DNA from: Murimonas intestini
GTDB taxonomy: Bacteria > Bacillota > Clostridia > Lachnospirales > Lachnospiraceae
DNA length: 64,000 nt
Reading direction: 5' to 3'
Assembly (NCBI GenBank): GCA_003148945.1
Contig: QGGY01000013.1
Location: 62,001-126,000 of the forward strand
Under the pieces are notes generated by a model that was not told the origin of the DNA, did no database searches, and saw nothing but the letters and a program-made list of their open reading frames with translations. A program made the position numbers and the translations under genes. Below are positions 53,396 to 61,973 of this stretch, piece by piece (the stretch's first letter is position 1; each line of letters begins with the position of its first letter).

Positions 53396-54760
53396 TCAGT
53401 TTGCAGAATCCACCAGATCATCGATCGTGTCGATCACTTCCTGTGCATCCATGCCTGTCAGCATCTCCTGAAGCGTTTCCACAAACGGTGTTGAAAATTC
53501 TACGTTTGGCAGCGCATGTGTCCATGTAGTATCGAAGGTCATCTTTGATATCTCCTCCCCTTCTTTTATGGAAAGTTCAGGGATCTCTATCTCTGGTTTG
53601 ATATCAGGATCAATAGAGATGATCTTCGGTATCTTTGCCTGGTAAATATAGCCTCCTATGATAGATTCCTCAGCAAAGATGGCAGCTACATCTGCTACAA
53701 GATCCGGATCTTCTGTTGTTGCTGACACAGCTACACCCTCATAGGAAAAGCCGCCTGCAAACGCATATGGATTCTGCTCATTTTCTTTTCCCGCATCTGC
53801 CATAGGATAGGACTCAAAATATCCCAGGTCGTCTCCCAGCTTTTCTGTCAGTGAGCTGATATCCCAGTCTCCATTTATAAACATTGCTGCCTGGCCTGTA
53901 GTAAACAGGCTTTGGGCTGTCTCATAATCAGTAGATGTGGCTCCTGCCTCAAAGAACCCTAAGTCAACCAGGTCTATCATTTTTGTAATTGCCTTTGTGT
54001 ATCCTTCATCAGACGCATGGGCTTTTCCCTCTGAAAGTGCCTTCAGGCCGCCTGTATTATATTTCATGGCAAACATATCAAAAAATCCGCCGATGACAAA
54101 ACCTTCCTTTGCAAAGATTGAACAGGGAATGATATCTTTTTCTATCAGCTTCTCTGAAGCCTCTTTCAGTTCCTCGTAATTTTCAGGAATCTTTATGCCG
54201 TTCTCTTCGAAGACTCTTTTATTATAATACAGGAGCAGTGCCTGTGCCCCTCCATCCGGGAAAATATATGCTTTCCCGTCCGTATAATAAGGCGTATCTT
54301 TAGCTGAATCCAGAAGAATGTCCTCATAACCTGTTGACTTCACATATTCATCCAGAACAAGAAGACTGCCGCTGGTAGAGAGAGCTGCCACATCACCTGC
54401 ATTCACATGCATAATATCAGGAAGATCACCTGTTGCCGCCCGTGTCTTTAATGTCTGTCCATCATCCTGGGGGTGTGCTTCGATTTCAAATTCCAGATTC
54501 GGGTACTTCTCTTTTACTTTGCTTACAGCATAGTCTATTGCCGGCTTCTCTTCCTCGCCATAGTGAGAAAAAATCTTCAGTGTTCTTTTTGCCTCTCCCT
54601 GCTTTGTTCTTTCCTGCTTCGTCTCCACTATCCTGGCCTGTTCTTCTTCATCCTGAATTTTCTTATCACCATCCTGTATTCCGCTTCCTGCACTGCAGCC
54701 TGCCAGCATAGACACTGCCATCGCTCCGGCCATTATTACGCTCAACATTTTCTTCTTCAT
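53396..54760 (-). CDS. ABC transporter substrate-binding lipoprotein (module 2)
   Basis: Family 1 solute-binding protein, 454 residues, first gene of the module 2 operon. The signal peptide MKKKMLSVIMAGAMAVSMLAG is followed by a proper lipobox LAGC (Cys22), unlike the other two binding proteins of the window. A Glu/Lys-rich linker of about 35 residues leads into the ligand domain (RTLKIFSHYGEE). AAGGAGGAACGGTA precedes the ATG. It is divergent from the second YesMN pair. Ligand by context: a fucosylated or related oligosaccharide. Confidence 0.95.
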   Translation of the reverse strand: MKKKMLSVIMAGAMAVSMLAGCSAGSGIQDGDKKIQDEEEQARIVETKQERTKQGEAKRTLKIFSHYGEEEKPAIDYAVSKVKEKYPNLEFEIEAHPQDDGQTLKTRAATGDLPDIMHVNAGDVAALSTSGSLLVLDEYVKSTGYEDILLDSAKDTPYYTDGKAYIFPDGGAQALLLYYNKRVFEENGIKIPENYEELKEASEKLIEKDIIPCSIFAKEGFVIGGFFDMFAMKYNTGGLKALSEGKAHASDEGYTKAITKMIDLVDLGFFEAGATSTDYETAQSLFTTGQAAMFINGDWDISSLTEKLGDDLGYFESYPMADAGKENEQNPYAFAGGFSYEGVAVSATTEDPDLVADVAAIFAEESIIGGYIYQAKIPKIISIDPDIKPEIEIPELSIKEGEEISKMTFDTTWTHALPNVEFSTPFVETLQEMLTGMDAQEVIDTIDDLVDSAN

Positions 54761-54880
54761 TACCGTTCCTCCTTATGTTTTCTGATATCTTTATTATTCC
54801 ATATCCTCTTTATATCTTCCAGGCTTCTGAGGGCCGGAAATAGAAAGATTCAAGACTGTTTTCCCATCCAATTCCTTCCA

Positions 54881-54914
54881 TTTGTACAAATCAGGACTTT
54901 TTGTAAAATTCAGG
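54881..54914. promoter_or_regulatory. Imperfect direct repeats in the module 2 divergent region
   Basis: TTTGTACAAATCAGG (54881-54895) and TTTGTAAAATTCAGG (54900-54914) match at 13 of 15 bases with a 19-base period. They are a candidate site for the module 2 response regulator; the sequence differs from that of module 1. Confidence 0.4.
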
Positions 54915-54950
54915 CAGGTTGGCCAATTCTCTTTTATCTTTCTCCTCCTA

Positions 54951-54959
54951 TGTTATAAT
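54951..54959 (+). promoter_or_regulatory. Promoter of the module 2 two-component genes, extended -10
   Basis: TGTTATAAT with TATAAT at 54954-54959, 46 bases before the kinase start. No good -35. Confidence 0.5.
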
Positions 54960-55005
54960 AAGCACATAGACACTAAGAAGATATCATTATAAGCAGGTGA
55001 AAATT

Positions 55006-56760
55006 ATGGAAAATACCGGGAATAAGATTGTCTCACGTTTTTTTGAACTGTCTCTGAAGAAAAAGCTTGTACTCATCATACTGTTCTGCATTTTTGCCCA
55101 GAATATCTTCCTGCTGCTGTTTTCAAACAGACTGCTGAACCGCCAGGAGATCAAAACAGCCCAGCAGCATGTGGATAATGAATGCTTTCTCATCAATAAG
55201 CAGCTGGAAAATATGTATCAGAATACAACCCTTTGTGCAAATGAATTGATTAAAGAAATAAACCAGATCCTGTCTAAAAAAACATCAGGCGCATCACTGC
55301 AAAGAAGCATCACTTATTCTCTTAATTATAACCTGCACCTTTTTCCGTTCCTCACATCCATCATCTATTATCCTGAAGACGGACAGCCTATTGCTGCAGG
55401 TTCATCAGGGACTATAGACCCCTCCCTCATCCGGGACTCCATTCTGGACAGCCTCACCAGCCCCATGCCGCCTGAAAATATTTTTCTCCCCCTGGAATGG
55501 CGCCCCTGCCTGGGTATTTCAGACGAACCGGTGCTCACATTCTATAAAAAGGTATTACATATTGATTCCGGGATAACGCTGGGGCACCTGCTTCTCACCA
55601 TGAAGGAATCTTCTGTATCTGCCCTTTTTACGAACTCCTCCCAGCACTATTACCTGATAGACGGTGCTTACCAGATCGTGTCTTCCACTGACAAGGCGGA
55701 AGTGCTAAAACAATGTCCTGATGAATTAACGACAGCTGTTTCCCCTTCCATTACTGGAAACACATCGCTTACAATAGGCGGTATGGAATATTTCCTGTCC
55801 TGGCATCCCATTGACAGCCTGGGGTTCACCCTTGTTAATCAGATCCCCATGTCTGAACTGACAGCAAATATCTCCTACAACAGCCTTCTGCTGCTGTGTG
55901 TGGGAATCCTGACATGTCTTACTGTTTTCATGTTTATTGCGCTCTTTACACATATGATAACAAAGCCTCTGGGATATTTAAATACGAAAATACAGAATGT
56001 GGAACACGGCGATCTTAAAACACGTTCTACTTTGGCTCGCCAGGATGAAATAGGCAGGATCTCAGACAGCTTTAATGCCATGGTCTCAGAAATTGATAAA
56101 TTGACAGAATGTATGAAGGAGGAGCAGAAGCAGAAAAGAAAATATGAACTGTCACTGATCCAGTCGCAGATAAATCCCCATTTCTTCTATAATGTCCTGG
56201 ATGTGATATATGTAATGTGTTATCAGAAGGATACAGAAAATGCCGCCACAGTCACAAGATACCTGGCCAATTACTACAGGAATTCTCTGAGCAACGGGCA
56301 GGAAGTCATTTCCCTGCAGGATGAATTTGATATTGTAAAAAATTATCTGGCTATCCAGAAATACCGCTATCAGGATATCCTGAATTATGATATCGTTCTG
56401 GATCCCATGACCGCCTCATGCAAGGTTCCTAAAATGACTCTTCAGCCCCTGGTGGAAAATGCTCTCTACCACGGCTTAAAGGAGAGCCGTCACGGCGGCT
56501 GCATCCGCATCATAGGCCGTTTCCTGTGCGGTAAGATACTGCTGGCCGTGTCTGACAACGGCAACGGCATGACAGAGGAATACTTAAAAGAGCTCTTCGA
56601 AACAGAGGAGCAAGAACACCATTTTGGAATGCAGAGTGTAAAAAAACGTCTGATCCTGTATTACAACACAAGCTGCAGATTCCGTGTATTCACGAAACCG
56701 GGACTGGGCACAACTGTCCTGATCATGATCCCTGCCAGTCCTCTTACAGAGACTCTTTAA
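55006..56760 (+). CDS. YesM-type sensor histidine kinase (module 2)
   Basis: 584 residues. Membrane segments at about 20-40 and 292-317 enclose an extracytoplasmic sensor; HAMP follows (to about 365), then His_kinase with His392 in SQINPHFFYN and an HATPase domain with ENALYHGL and DNGNGM. The ATG at 55006 has CAGGTG upstream; a GTG nine bases earlier would bury that site. The response regulator starts 16 bases after its stop. It is divergent from the module 2 operon, and its sensor region shows little obvious likeness to that of module 1, so the two probably sense different glycans. Confidence 0.94.
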   Translation: MENTGNKIVSRFFELSLKKKLVLIILFCIFAQNIFLLLFSNRLLNRQEIKTAQQHVDNECFLINKQLENMYQNTTLCANELIKEINQILSKKTSGASLQRSITYSLNYNLHLFPFLTSIIYYPEDGQPIAAGSSGTIDPSLIRDSILDSLTSPMPPENIFLPLEWRPCLGISDEPVLTFYKKVLHIDSGITLGHLLLTMKESSVSALFTNSSQHYYLIDGAYQIVSSTDKAEVLKQCPDELTTAVSPSITGNTSLTIGGMEYFLSWHPIDSLGFTLVNQIPMSELTANISYNSLLLLCVGILTCLTVFMFIALFTHMITKPLGYLNTKIQNVEHGDLKTRSTLARQDEIGRISDSFNAMVSEIDKLTECMKEEQKQKRKYELSLIQSQINPHFFYNVLDVIYVMCYQKDTENAATVTRYLANYYRNSLSNGQEVISLQDEFDIVKNYLAIQKYRYQDILNYDIVLDPMTASCKVPKMTLQPLVENALYHGLKESRHGGCIRIIGRFLCGKILLAVSDNGNGMTEEYLKELFETEEQEHHFGMQSVKKRLILYYNTSCRFRVFTKPGLGTTVLIMIPASPLTETL

Positions 56761-56776
56761 TAGAAGGAGAAATACT

Positions 56777-58366
56777 ATGATTAACGTATTGATTGCTGAT
56801 GATGAGATACTTTTCAGAAACTATATGCTGACTGCGGTTGACTGGAACGAGCTGGGTTTTTCTATCTGCTGCGTGGCTCAGAATGGTGAGGAGGCATTAA
56901 ATTCCCTCACCTCCTTCCGGGTCGATATTGCTTTCTTAGATATAAATATGCCTTATGCGGACGGCATCAGTGTGGCATCCCGCATACGAAGTGAATCACC
57001 TGATACGCTGATCGTATTTATTACAGGTTACTCAGACTTCACTTATACACAGAAAGCCATCCAGCTGAAAATTGAAGATTACCTGCTCAAACCTTTTTCC
57101 CCTGAGGACCTGACAAAGCTCTTAAAGCAGCTGAAGCAGAAAACCGCCCTGCTCCGCTCACGCCAAAAGGCTGAACGGCAGGCAAACCAGCTGATGATGG
57201 AACAATATTTTAATTCCCTGCTGGGCTTCTGCGAACAGAGTCCCGGCATTACATCCCCATCACTTTTCCCTGACTCCCCCTGGAATATCTCTGAGTATTT
57301 CATGGCCGCCGTGGTGGAAATCGGCTATCTGGGCGTAATTGAATCCAGCCATGAAAACCTTCCCCTCTGGAAGTTTTCCATACAGAACTGCCTGGAGGAG
57401 ACGCTGTCTGTACCGGGAAAATTATTTATATTTAACATTCCCTGTGACAGGATCGTAGTCCTTTTTAACTTTAAGGACTATGCGTCTGCTGCCACCTACC
57501 CCTACAGCAGGCTGCAAAAGGCTGCGGACCTGATCCGCTCCTGGTTTTCTGTCACACTGTCCATAGGCATAGGTGAGCTGGAAAAGGGTATTGATTCTAT
57601 TCCCGTATCATTTAAAAAAGCGCTCCTCGCCCTGCAGGCCAGAAGCACAAAAGAGGAAGGAAATCTTTTCTATCATAAAGACACAGATCTGCAGTTCTCG
57701 AAAGGTTTCTACAATCTGGAACTCCACAACCAGGTCATGTTTGCGCTGCGCCAAAACAACCTTTCTGAGCTCTCAGAAATCTTAGAAGGACTTGAGAAGG
57801 AGATACTGACAAAACACTACGATTCTGATACCGTTCAGACTATTTTTACCTCCATATTTTCCCTGTGCCTTGCTTTTGTCATGGAGAAGGACGGAAATGT
57901 TATGGATATACTGGACCAGGATTTTGTCCGCTACCAGTCCTGCTTTGCCGGTTCGGACATCCGTGAGAGCTGCCGCTTTTTATATTCTCTGTTTGAGAAG
58001 GTCCTCGCCAGATACTCCAGCATAAAATCCACCCGCTCCTTAGATGTGATCCGGAAAGTGCAGGAATATGTGGCCGGACACTATATGGAGGATACACTCT
58101 CAGTGGAGGATATCGCCGCCTATGTTATTCTAGATTCCAGCTATATACGCAAGCTATTCAATAAATACATGAAATGTACTATAACGAACTTCATCCTTAC
58201 GACAAGGATGGAGCATGCCAGGCAGTTATTAGAAGACGGAGAGACAAATATTACTTATATTGCATCCCTTACGGGCTACAAGGATTCCGGTTATTTCAGC
58301 AAATGCTTTAAAAAGTATTATGGTGTATCACCAAAGGCTTATTCACATTTAAGGTCCTGCCCATGA
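56777..58366 (+). CDS. YesN-type response regulator with AraC output domain (module 2)
   Basis: 529 residues. Receiver 1-120 (IADDE, Asp55 in IAFLDINMP, YLLKPF), a long middle region, and an AraC domain at the end (LSVEDIAAYVILDSSYIRKLFNKYM and ITYIASLTGYKDSGYFSKCFKKYYGVSPKAY). AGAAGGAG precedes the start. It likely activates the divergent module 2 operon. It ends 9 bases before the convergent HD-domain gene, with no hairpin between. Confidence 0.94.
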   Translation: MINVLIADDEILFRNYMLTAVDWNELGFSICCVAQNGEEALNSLTSFRVDIAFLDINMPYADGISVASRIRSESPDTLIVFITGYSDFTYTQKAIQLKIEDYLLKPFSPEDLTKLLKQLKQKTALLRSRQKAERQANQLMMEQYFNSLLGFCEQSPGITSPSLFPDSPWNISEYFMAAVVEIGYLGVIESSHENLPLWKFSIQNCLEETLSVPGKLFIFNIPCDRIVVLFNFKDYASAATYPYSRLQKAADLIRSWFSVTLSIGIGELEKGIDSIPVSFKKALLALQARSTKEEGNLFYHKDTDLQFSKGFYNLELHNQVMFALRQNNLSELSEILEGLEKEILTKHYDSDTVQTIFTSIFSLCLAFVMEKDGNVMDILDQDFVRYQSCFAGSDIRESCRFLYSLFEKVLARYSSIKSTRSLDVIRKVQEYVAGHYMEDTLSVEDIAAYVILDSSYIRKLFNKYMKCTITNFILTTRMEHARQLLEDGETNITYIASLTGYKDSGYFSKCFKKYYGVSPKAYSHLRSCP

Positions 58367-58375
58367 CAGTACCGT

Positions 58376-58948
58376 CTATTCTGTGCTCTCCGGCGGGATA
58401 TGACGCCGGGTCTCTGCATCCAGCTCTCTGCGAAGTTCTCTGAGCAGTTCATCTGCCTCAAAATACTTCCTGCCATATTCCAGATTGAATTCATAGTCAA
58501 AATCTTCCGGATTCCTTCCCTGATTATGCTGGATGATGGTTTCGGCCTTGTCCAGAGCCTTCACAAGGTGAGCTTCCGGCGTCAGATTTTCGTCATATTC
58601 CCGCCAGATATCGAGCCACTTCTTCCCAGAACTGCCCGGCAGAAGTGAAAACACCTTTTCCACAGACTGCTTTTCCTTCTTATGCTTCAGCTCCTCATCA
58701 GGCCTGAGCGCAGCTGATATATCTCCGTCGTATATCTCTCCTAAGTCATGCACAAGACACAGCTGGTACACTCTGACCGCATCAAGGCAGGGATATTCCT
58801 CCAGAAATACACCTGCTAAAAGCGCCAGACGCCAGGAATGCTCAGCTGTGCTCTCCTGCCTGCCCCGGGCAGTCCACGCTGTTCTCAGAGTTGATTTCAG
58901 GTTTTCCGTCTCTCTGATAAAGTCCAGATATTCTGTAATTTTTTCCAT
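58376..58948 (-). CDS. HD-domain phosphohydrolase, YfbR-like
   Basis: 190-residue soluble protein with an HD metal site: ESTAEHSWRLALLA (first His), LCLVHDLGEIYDGD (the HD pair) and a later KALDKAETIIQ with the final Asp. Family knowledge: relatives such as YfbR are 5'-deoxynucleotidases; others are of unknown substrate. The start at 58948 has AGGAGG at nine bases, preferred to a longer frame. It stands alone between a convergent regulator gene and padR. Confidence 0.87.
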   Translation of the reverse strand: MEKITEYLDFIRETENLKSTLRTAWTARGRQESTAEHSWRLALLAGVFLEEYPCLDAVRVYQLCLVHDLGEIYDGDISAALRPDEELKHKKEKQSVEKVFSLLPGSSGKKWLDIWREYDENLTPEAHLVKALDKAETIIQHNQGRNPEDFDYEFNLEYGRKYFEADELLRELRRELDAETRRHIPPESTE

Positions 58949-59025
58949 GTCTCTTTTCCTCCTGTATTTTGATTCTGCCCTCAAGCAGATGCTTTCCTTT
59001 TGGCTGATCTCACATCTGAGTATTA

Positions 59026-59577
59026 CTATTCAGCAACGTTCTGTAATTCATATGATAATTCTTCCAAAATCTCCTCCGCCCCTTTTAACTGAGCCTGTAC
59101 AATATAGAGGCTCTGCCTGGTATTCAGCACATAGATTTGAGGAACTTGCCCTCCTTCCATCTTACCGGTCTGTTTTTCTATTTCCAGGCTGTACTTTTGA
59201 AGCAGTCTGACACGTGCTCCTAACAAGTCAACCGCCATCTGTTTATCCAGGGCATTGATAAAAAACATACCTATATGAAAGGGTGTTATATCATAATCAA
59301 AATCTGAGAGATAGCCAGTAATTGTGTCCATAAACTCCTGCCTTCCCCTGTCAGTTACTGTGTAGACTGTTTTATCCGGCATATTACCGGATTTTTCAAT
59401 GCTTCCGGTAATATATCCCTTTTTTTCAGCCGCTTTGAGCGTTGCATATACGGTCGAACTGGCAATATTATACCACTCCCGGACATTCATTGTTGTCAGC
59501 CATTTATTCAGCTCATAAGCATTCACCGGCTGCTGTTCTATGATTCCAACAAGTATTGTCATTGTCTTTGAAAACAT
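59026..59577 (-). CDS. PadR-family transcriptional regulator
   Basis: 183 residues. N-terminal winged helix (TILVGIIEQQPVNAYELNKWL, SSTVYATLKAAEKKGYI, KTVYTVTDRGRQEF) and a C-terminal helical dimer domain, the PadR/Vir pattern. The start at 59577 has AAGGAGG at good spacing. A perfect 18-bp palindrome lies 34 bases upstream in the region shared with the divergent creatininase-like gene, so it probably controls itself and that neighbour. Ligand unknown. Confidence 0.9.
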   Translation of the reverse strand: MFSKTMTILVGIIEQQPVNAYELNKWLTTMNVREWYNIASSTVYATLKAAEKKGYITGSIEKSGNMPDKTVYTVTDRGRQEFMDTITGYLSDFDYDITPFHIGMFFINALDKQMAVDLLGARVRLLQKYSLEIEKQTGKMEGGQVPQIYVLNTRQSLYIVQAQLKGAEEILEELSYELQNVAE

Positions 59578-59611
59578 AAAATACCTCCTTGACATTGCTA
59601 TGTATATATAC

Positions 59612-59629
59612 TACTCTATATATAGAGTA
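59612..59629. promoter_or_regulatory. Perfect 18-bp palindrome, probable PadR operator
   Basis: TACTCTATATATAGAGTA, a full dyad between padR and the divergent creatininase-like gene. AT-rich dyads with short GC ends are usual for PadR sites. Confidence 0.7.
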
Positions 59630-59717
59630 TTTATTTTAATTTATTATTCAATCATAACATCCTGCTGTAAAATTGGGAAGATGAATAACTTAATAAAATC
59701 AAAGGAGGCATATAAAA

Positions 59718-60563
59718 ATGATCTGTGATTTACTTACACTGAACTGGGAAGAAATATCCCGGCAGGCTCCCGGAAAACTTGTTGTCTTTCTGGGTATAGC
59801 GCCTGTTGAGGAACATGGCAGGCATCTGCCCACAGGAGTAGATTTTTATGAGACAAGATACTGGATAGACGGCGCCATCAGATTTCTGGAAAATGAACAC
59901 CCGGATTACTGCTACGGGACGCTTCCCGTAATTCCTCTGGGGTTCGCTGATATGGGCATGTTTCCCGGCAATATCCATGTAAGCAGAAAGTTGATATTTG
60001 ATGTTATATACGAAACTGTAAAGGCTGTTGCAAATTGGGGTGTTAAACACATCATCGTGATTTCAGGACATGCTGACCCTCTTCACTCAATTGCCATAGA
60101 ACAGGCTTGTGAAAAAATAAATACAGAAAATGGCATAACAGCCTTTGCCCCTATGGGCTCCATATTTAATGCCAACCAAAAAGGTATTGTCTCCGAACAG
60201 CCGGAAGAACTTACTGAGAATACCCGGAAATATCCAAATGACTTTCACGCCGGCTGGATTGAGACTTCATGTATGCTGGAAATTGCACCCGAATATGTAA
60301 GCCCTGACTATCATACAAGGCCGGATATTTCCCTCAGCGGCAGAGATATGATGGATCCCGTCAGGACCGCCGCCCTCATCAGGGATGAAGGACATATCGG
60401 TTATCCTTCAAGGGCCTCCGCAAAGCTGGGCGCCATGCTGAATATGGATATGTCACGGCAGATAAAAGAAGCCGTCTGCAGGTTCCTTGACAGAAAAGGG
60501 TATCAGTGTTATGAAAAGCACCCTTTATACGATATTCCTGGTTTCAGGATAACAGATATTTAA
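59718..60563 (+). CDS. Creatininase-family amidohydrolase
   Basis: 281 residues of the creatininase superfamily, binuclear metal amidases acting on cyclic or linear amides. The first metal motif APVEEHGRHLPTGVD (Glu32, His33 or His36, Asp42) is intact. The second reads ISGHADPLH (His118, Asp120) where the family usually has NGHxxN, and the last is DFHAGWIETS (His177, Glu182). It may therefore act on something other than creatinine. AAAGGAGG lies upstream. It is divergent from padR across an 18-bp palindrome, an arrangement suggesting induction by its substrate. Confidence 0.82.
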   Translation: MICDLLTLNWEEISRQAPGKLVVFLGIAPVEEHGRHLPTGVDFYETRYWIDGAIRFLENEHPDYCYGTLPVIPLGFADMGMFPGNIHVSRKLIFDVIYETVKAVANWGVKHIIVISGHADPLHSIAIEQACEKINTENGITAFAPMGSIFNANQKGIVSEQPEELTENTRKYPNDFHAGWIETSCMLEIAPEYVSPDYHTRPDISLSGRDMMDPVRTAALIRDEGHIGYPSRASAKLGAMLNMDMSRQIKEAVCRFLDRKGYQCYEKHPLYDIPGFRITDI

Positions 60564-60573
60564 TCCTCATCAG

Positions 60574-60595
60574 AGGGGTGCCCACCGGCGCCCCT
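60574..60595. terminator. Hairpin between convergent creatininase-like and flavodoxin genes
   Basis: A 9-bp stem with one G-T pair (60574-60582 with 60587-60595, CACC loop). T-runs are short on both sides, so it is a weak bidirectional terminator. Confidence 0.5.
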
Positions 60596-60596
60596 T

Positions 60597-61121
60597 TCAC
60601 AGCGCCCTGGCATACTCAAGAAGAGGTTCAGTCTGCTCCTTTGAACTGCAGTCAAATGAATGCGATACCATGCGGTATGCCTCACTCTCACCCCCAGACT
60701 TTTTCAGCATCTTCCTGAACAGACTCATCAGCACTCTGTCCACAGTCCCCATCTTCTCGTAGGAAAGTCCGCCATGGAAATAGAAGACCCTTATCCTCTC
60801 CCTCTGTGCCCCTGTCAGATCCTTTAAATTCATTTCTATAGCTTTCTCAACCTCAGGCGAATCAGGCGGGGTAGCCCCTGTGGCATACACAATAATGCGT
60901 TTTCCCTCAAGCGCGGGCAGCTTCTCCTTAAACCACTTAAACCCTTTAATACTCCCTGCATGGGCCCAGCCCCCGAAAATAACACACTCATACTGTGACA
61001 GATCTGCCTTGTCACGCTCCTTATAGGGAATCATCTGATATCCCAGCTCCTCACATATCCATTTGGCATACCTCTCAGTGAAACCTGTCTTGCTGTTGTA
61101 AATAACTATTCCTTTTTTCAT
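60597..61121 (-). CDS. Flavodoxin-domain protein
   Basis: 174 residues with a flavodoxin-like fold. The FMN phosphate loop is YNSKTGFTERYAKWI, followed by VIFGGWAHAGSIKGFKWF and VYATGATPPDSP. It resembles HemG-type or NADPH-free flavodoxin-domain proteins more than a classical flavodoxin. AGGAGGGATAAAGAA precedes the ATG at 61121. It follows the TetR gene by 66 bases on the same strand and is probably its target. The electron partner is unknown. Confidence 0.87.
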   Translation of the reverse strand: MKKGIVIYNSKTGFTERYAKWICEELGYQMIPYKERDKADLSQYECVIFGGWAHAGSIKGFKWFKEKLPALEGKRIIVYATGATPPDSPEVEKAIEMNLKDLTGAQRERIRVFYFHGGLSYEKMGTVDRVLMSLFRKMLKKSGGESEAYRMVSHSFDCSSKEQTEPLLEYARAL

Positions 61122-61187
61122 TTCTTTATCCCTCCTGATTTTCCACTCCACTGCACTGACTCCAGCCAGCACAGCCGCCTGTATTCG

Positions 61188-61766
61188 TCACTCCGCAGTC
61201 TCTTTCGCCTCTCCTTTTATACGTGCCGCAAGCGCTTCATACGCCTCCTCCATCTGCTCCATGACCTGACCTGCTGATATTTCCGGACCTGCTGAAGCCA
61301 GAATAAAAGATACACCCATGGTGTAGGTAATCATATGGTAATGCAGGCGGCGGGCCGCTTCCAGACTGATATGATGCTCCTCTGCCAGAAATTCTGCCAC
61401 CTGGGGGCTGCTCTCCTGCCTGTATATCTCTTCCAGCGAGCCAGCTCCCTCTCTCCTTCTCATAAAGTACATCTTAAATAAATTGGGCTCCTCCCGGGCA
61501 AGGCTGACATATGAACGTCCAATGCTCTTAAAATAATCTGACGGTTGCATATGTTCCGCCACATACTCTTTAAAAAACCTGCCTGTTCTCTCCGCTACCT
61601 CCTGCTTCAATGTTTCCATATTAGAACAGTAGCTGTAAATTGGCTGGACAGAGCAGCCGAGCTTTCCGGCGATATTTTTTACTATAACCTGATCCCCGCC
61701 GCCTTCCCGTGCAAGTTCAAATGCAGCTTCTATGACCATATCCTTTGTGATTCTCTGTTTTGGCAT
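61188..61766 (-). CDS. TetR-family transcriptional regulator
   Basis: 192 residues. The N-terminal helix-turn-helix is TKDMVIEAAFELAREGG, VKNIAGKLGCSVQPIYSYCSNMETLKQEV; the rest is a helical ligand domain (TetR C-terminal WHG-like). It heads a unit with the flavodoxin gene. A pair of perfect 20-base inverted arms lies 46 bases upstream and is a likely operator. Divergent from the spore photoproduct lyase homologue, which it could also control. Confidence 0.9.
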   Translation of the reverse strand: MPKQRITKDMVIEAAFELAREGGGDQVIVKNIAGKLGCSVQPIYSYCSNMETLKQEVAERTGRFFKEYVAEHMQPSDYFKSIGRSYVSLAREEPNLFKMYFMRRREGAGSLEEIYRQESSPQVAEFLAEEHHISLEAARRLHYHMITYTMGVSFILASAGPEISAGQVMEQMEEAYEALAARIKGEAKETAE

Positions 61767-61812
61767 ATCTGTTTTCCTTTCTCAGGGCCGTGCGCTTTAT
61801 ATAGTGTTATTT

Positions 61813-61857
61813 TATATAATATATTTATATAACTCATTTATATAAATATATTATATA
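61813..61857. promoter_or_regulatory. Perfect 20-bp inverted repeat upstream of tetR
   Basis: Arms 61813-61832 and 61838-61857 are exact complements with a 5-base spacer (CTCAT). All 40 arm bases are A or T, and TATAAT-like sequences occur on both strands, so operator and promoters probably coincide. Confidence 0.75.
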
Positions 61858-61973
61858 TTATTTAGAACTAATGTCAAGCATCTCTTTGATTTATCTAAAA
61901 GGAGTGATAAGTATAAGCAGCCTTTTCCGGGGCACACTATAAATATTACTGATACGTTTCCCTGGGAGGTCTT

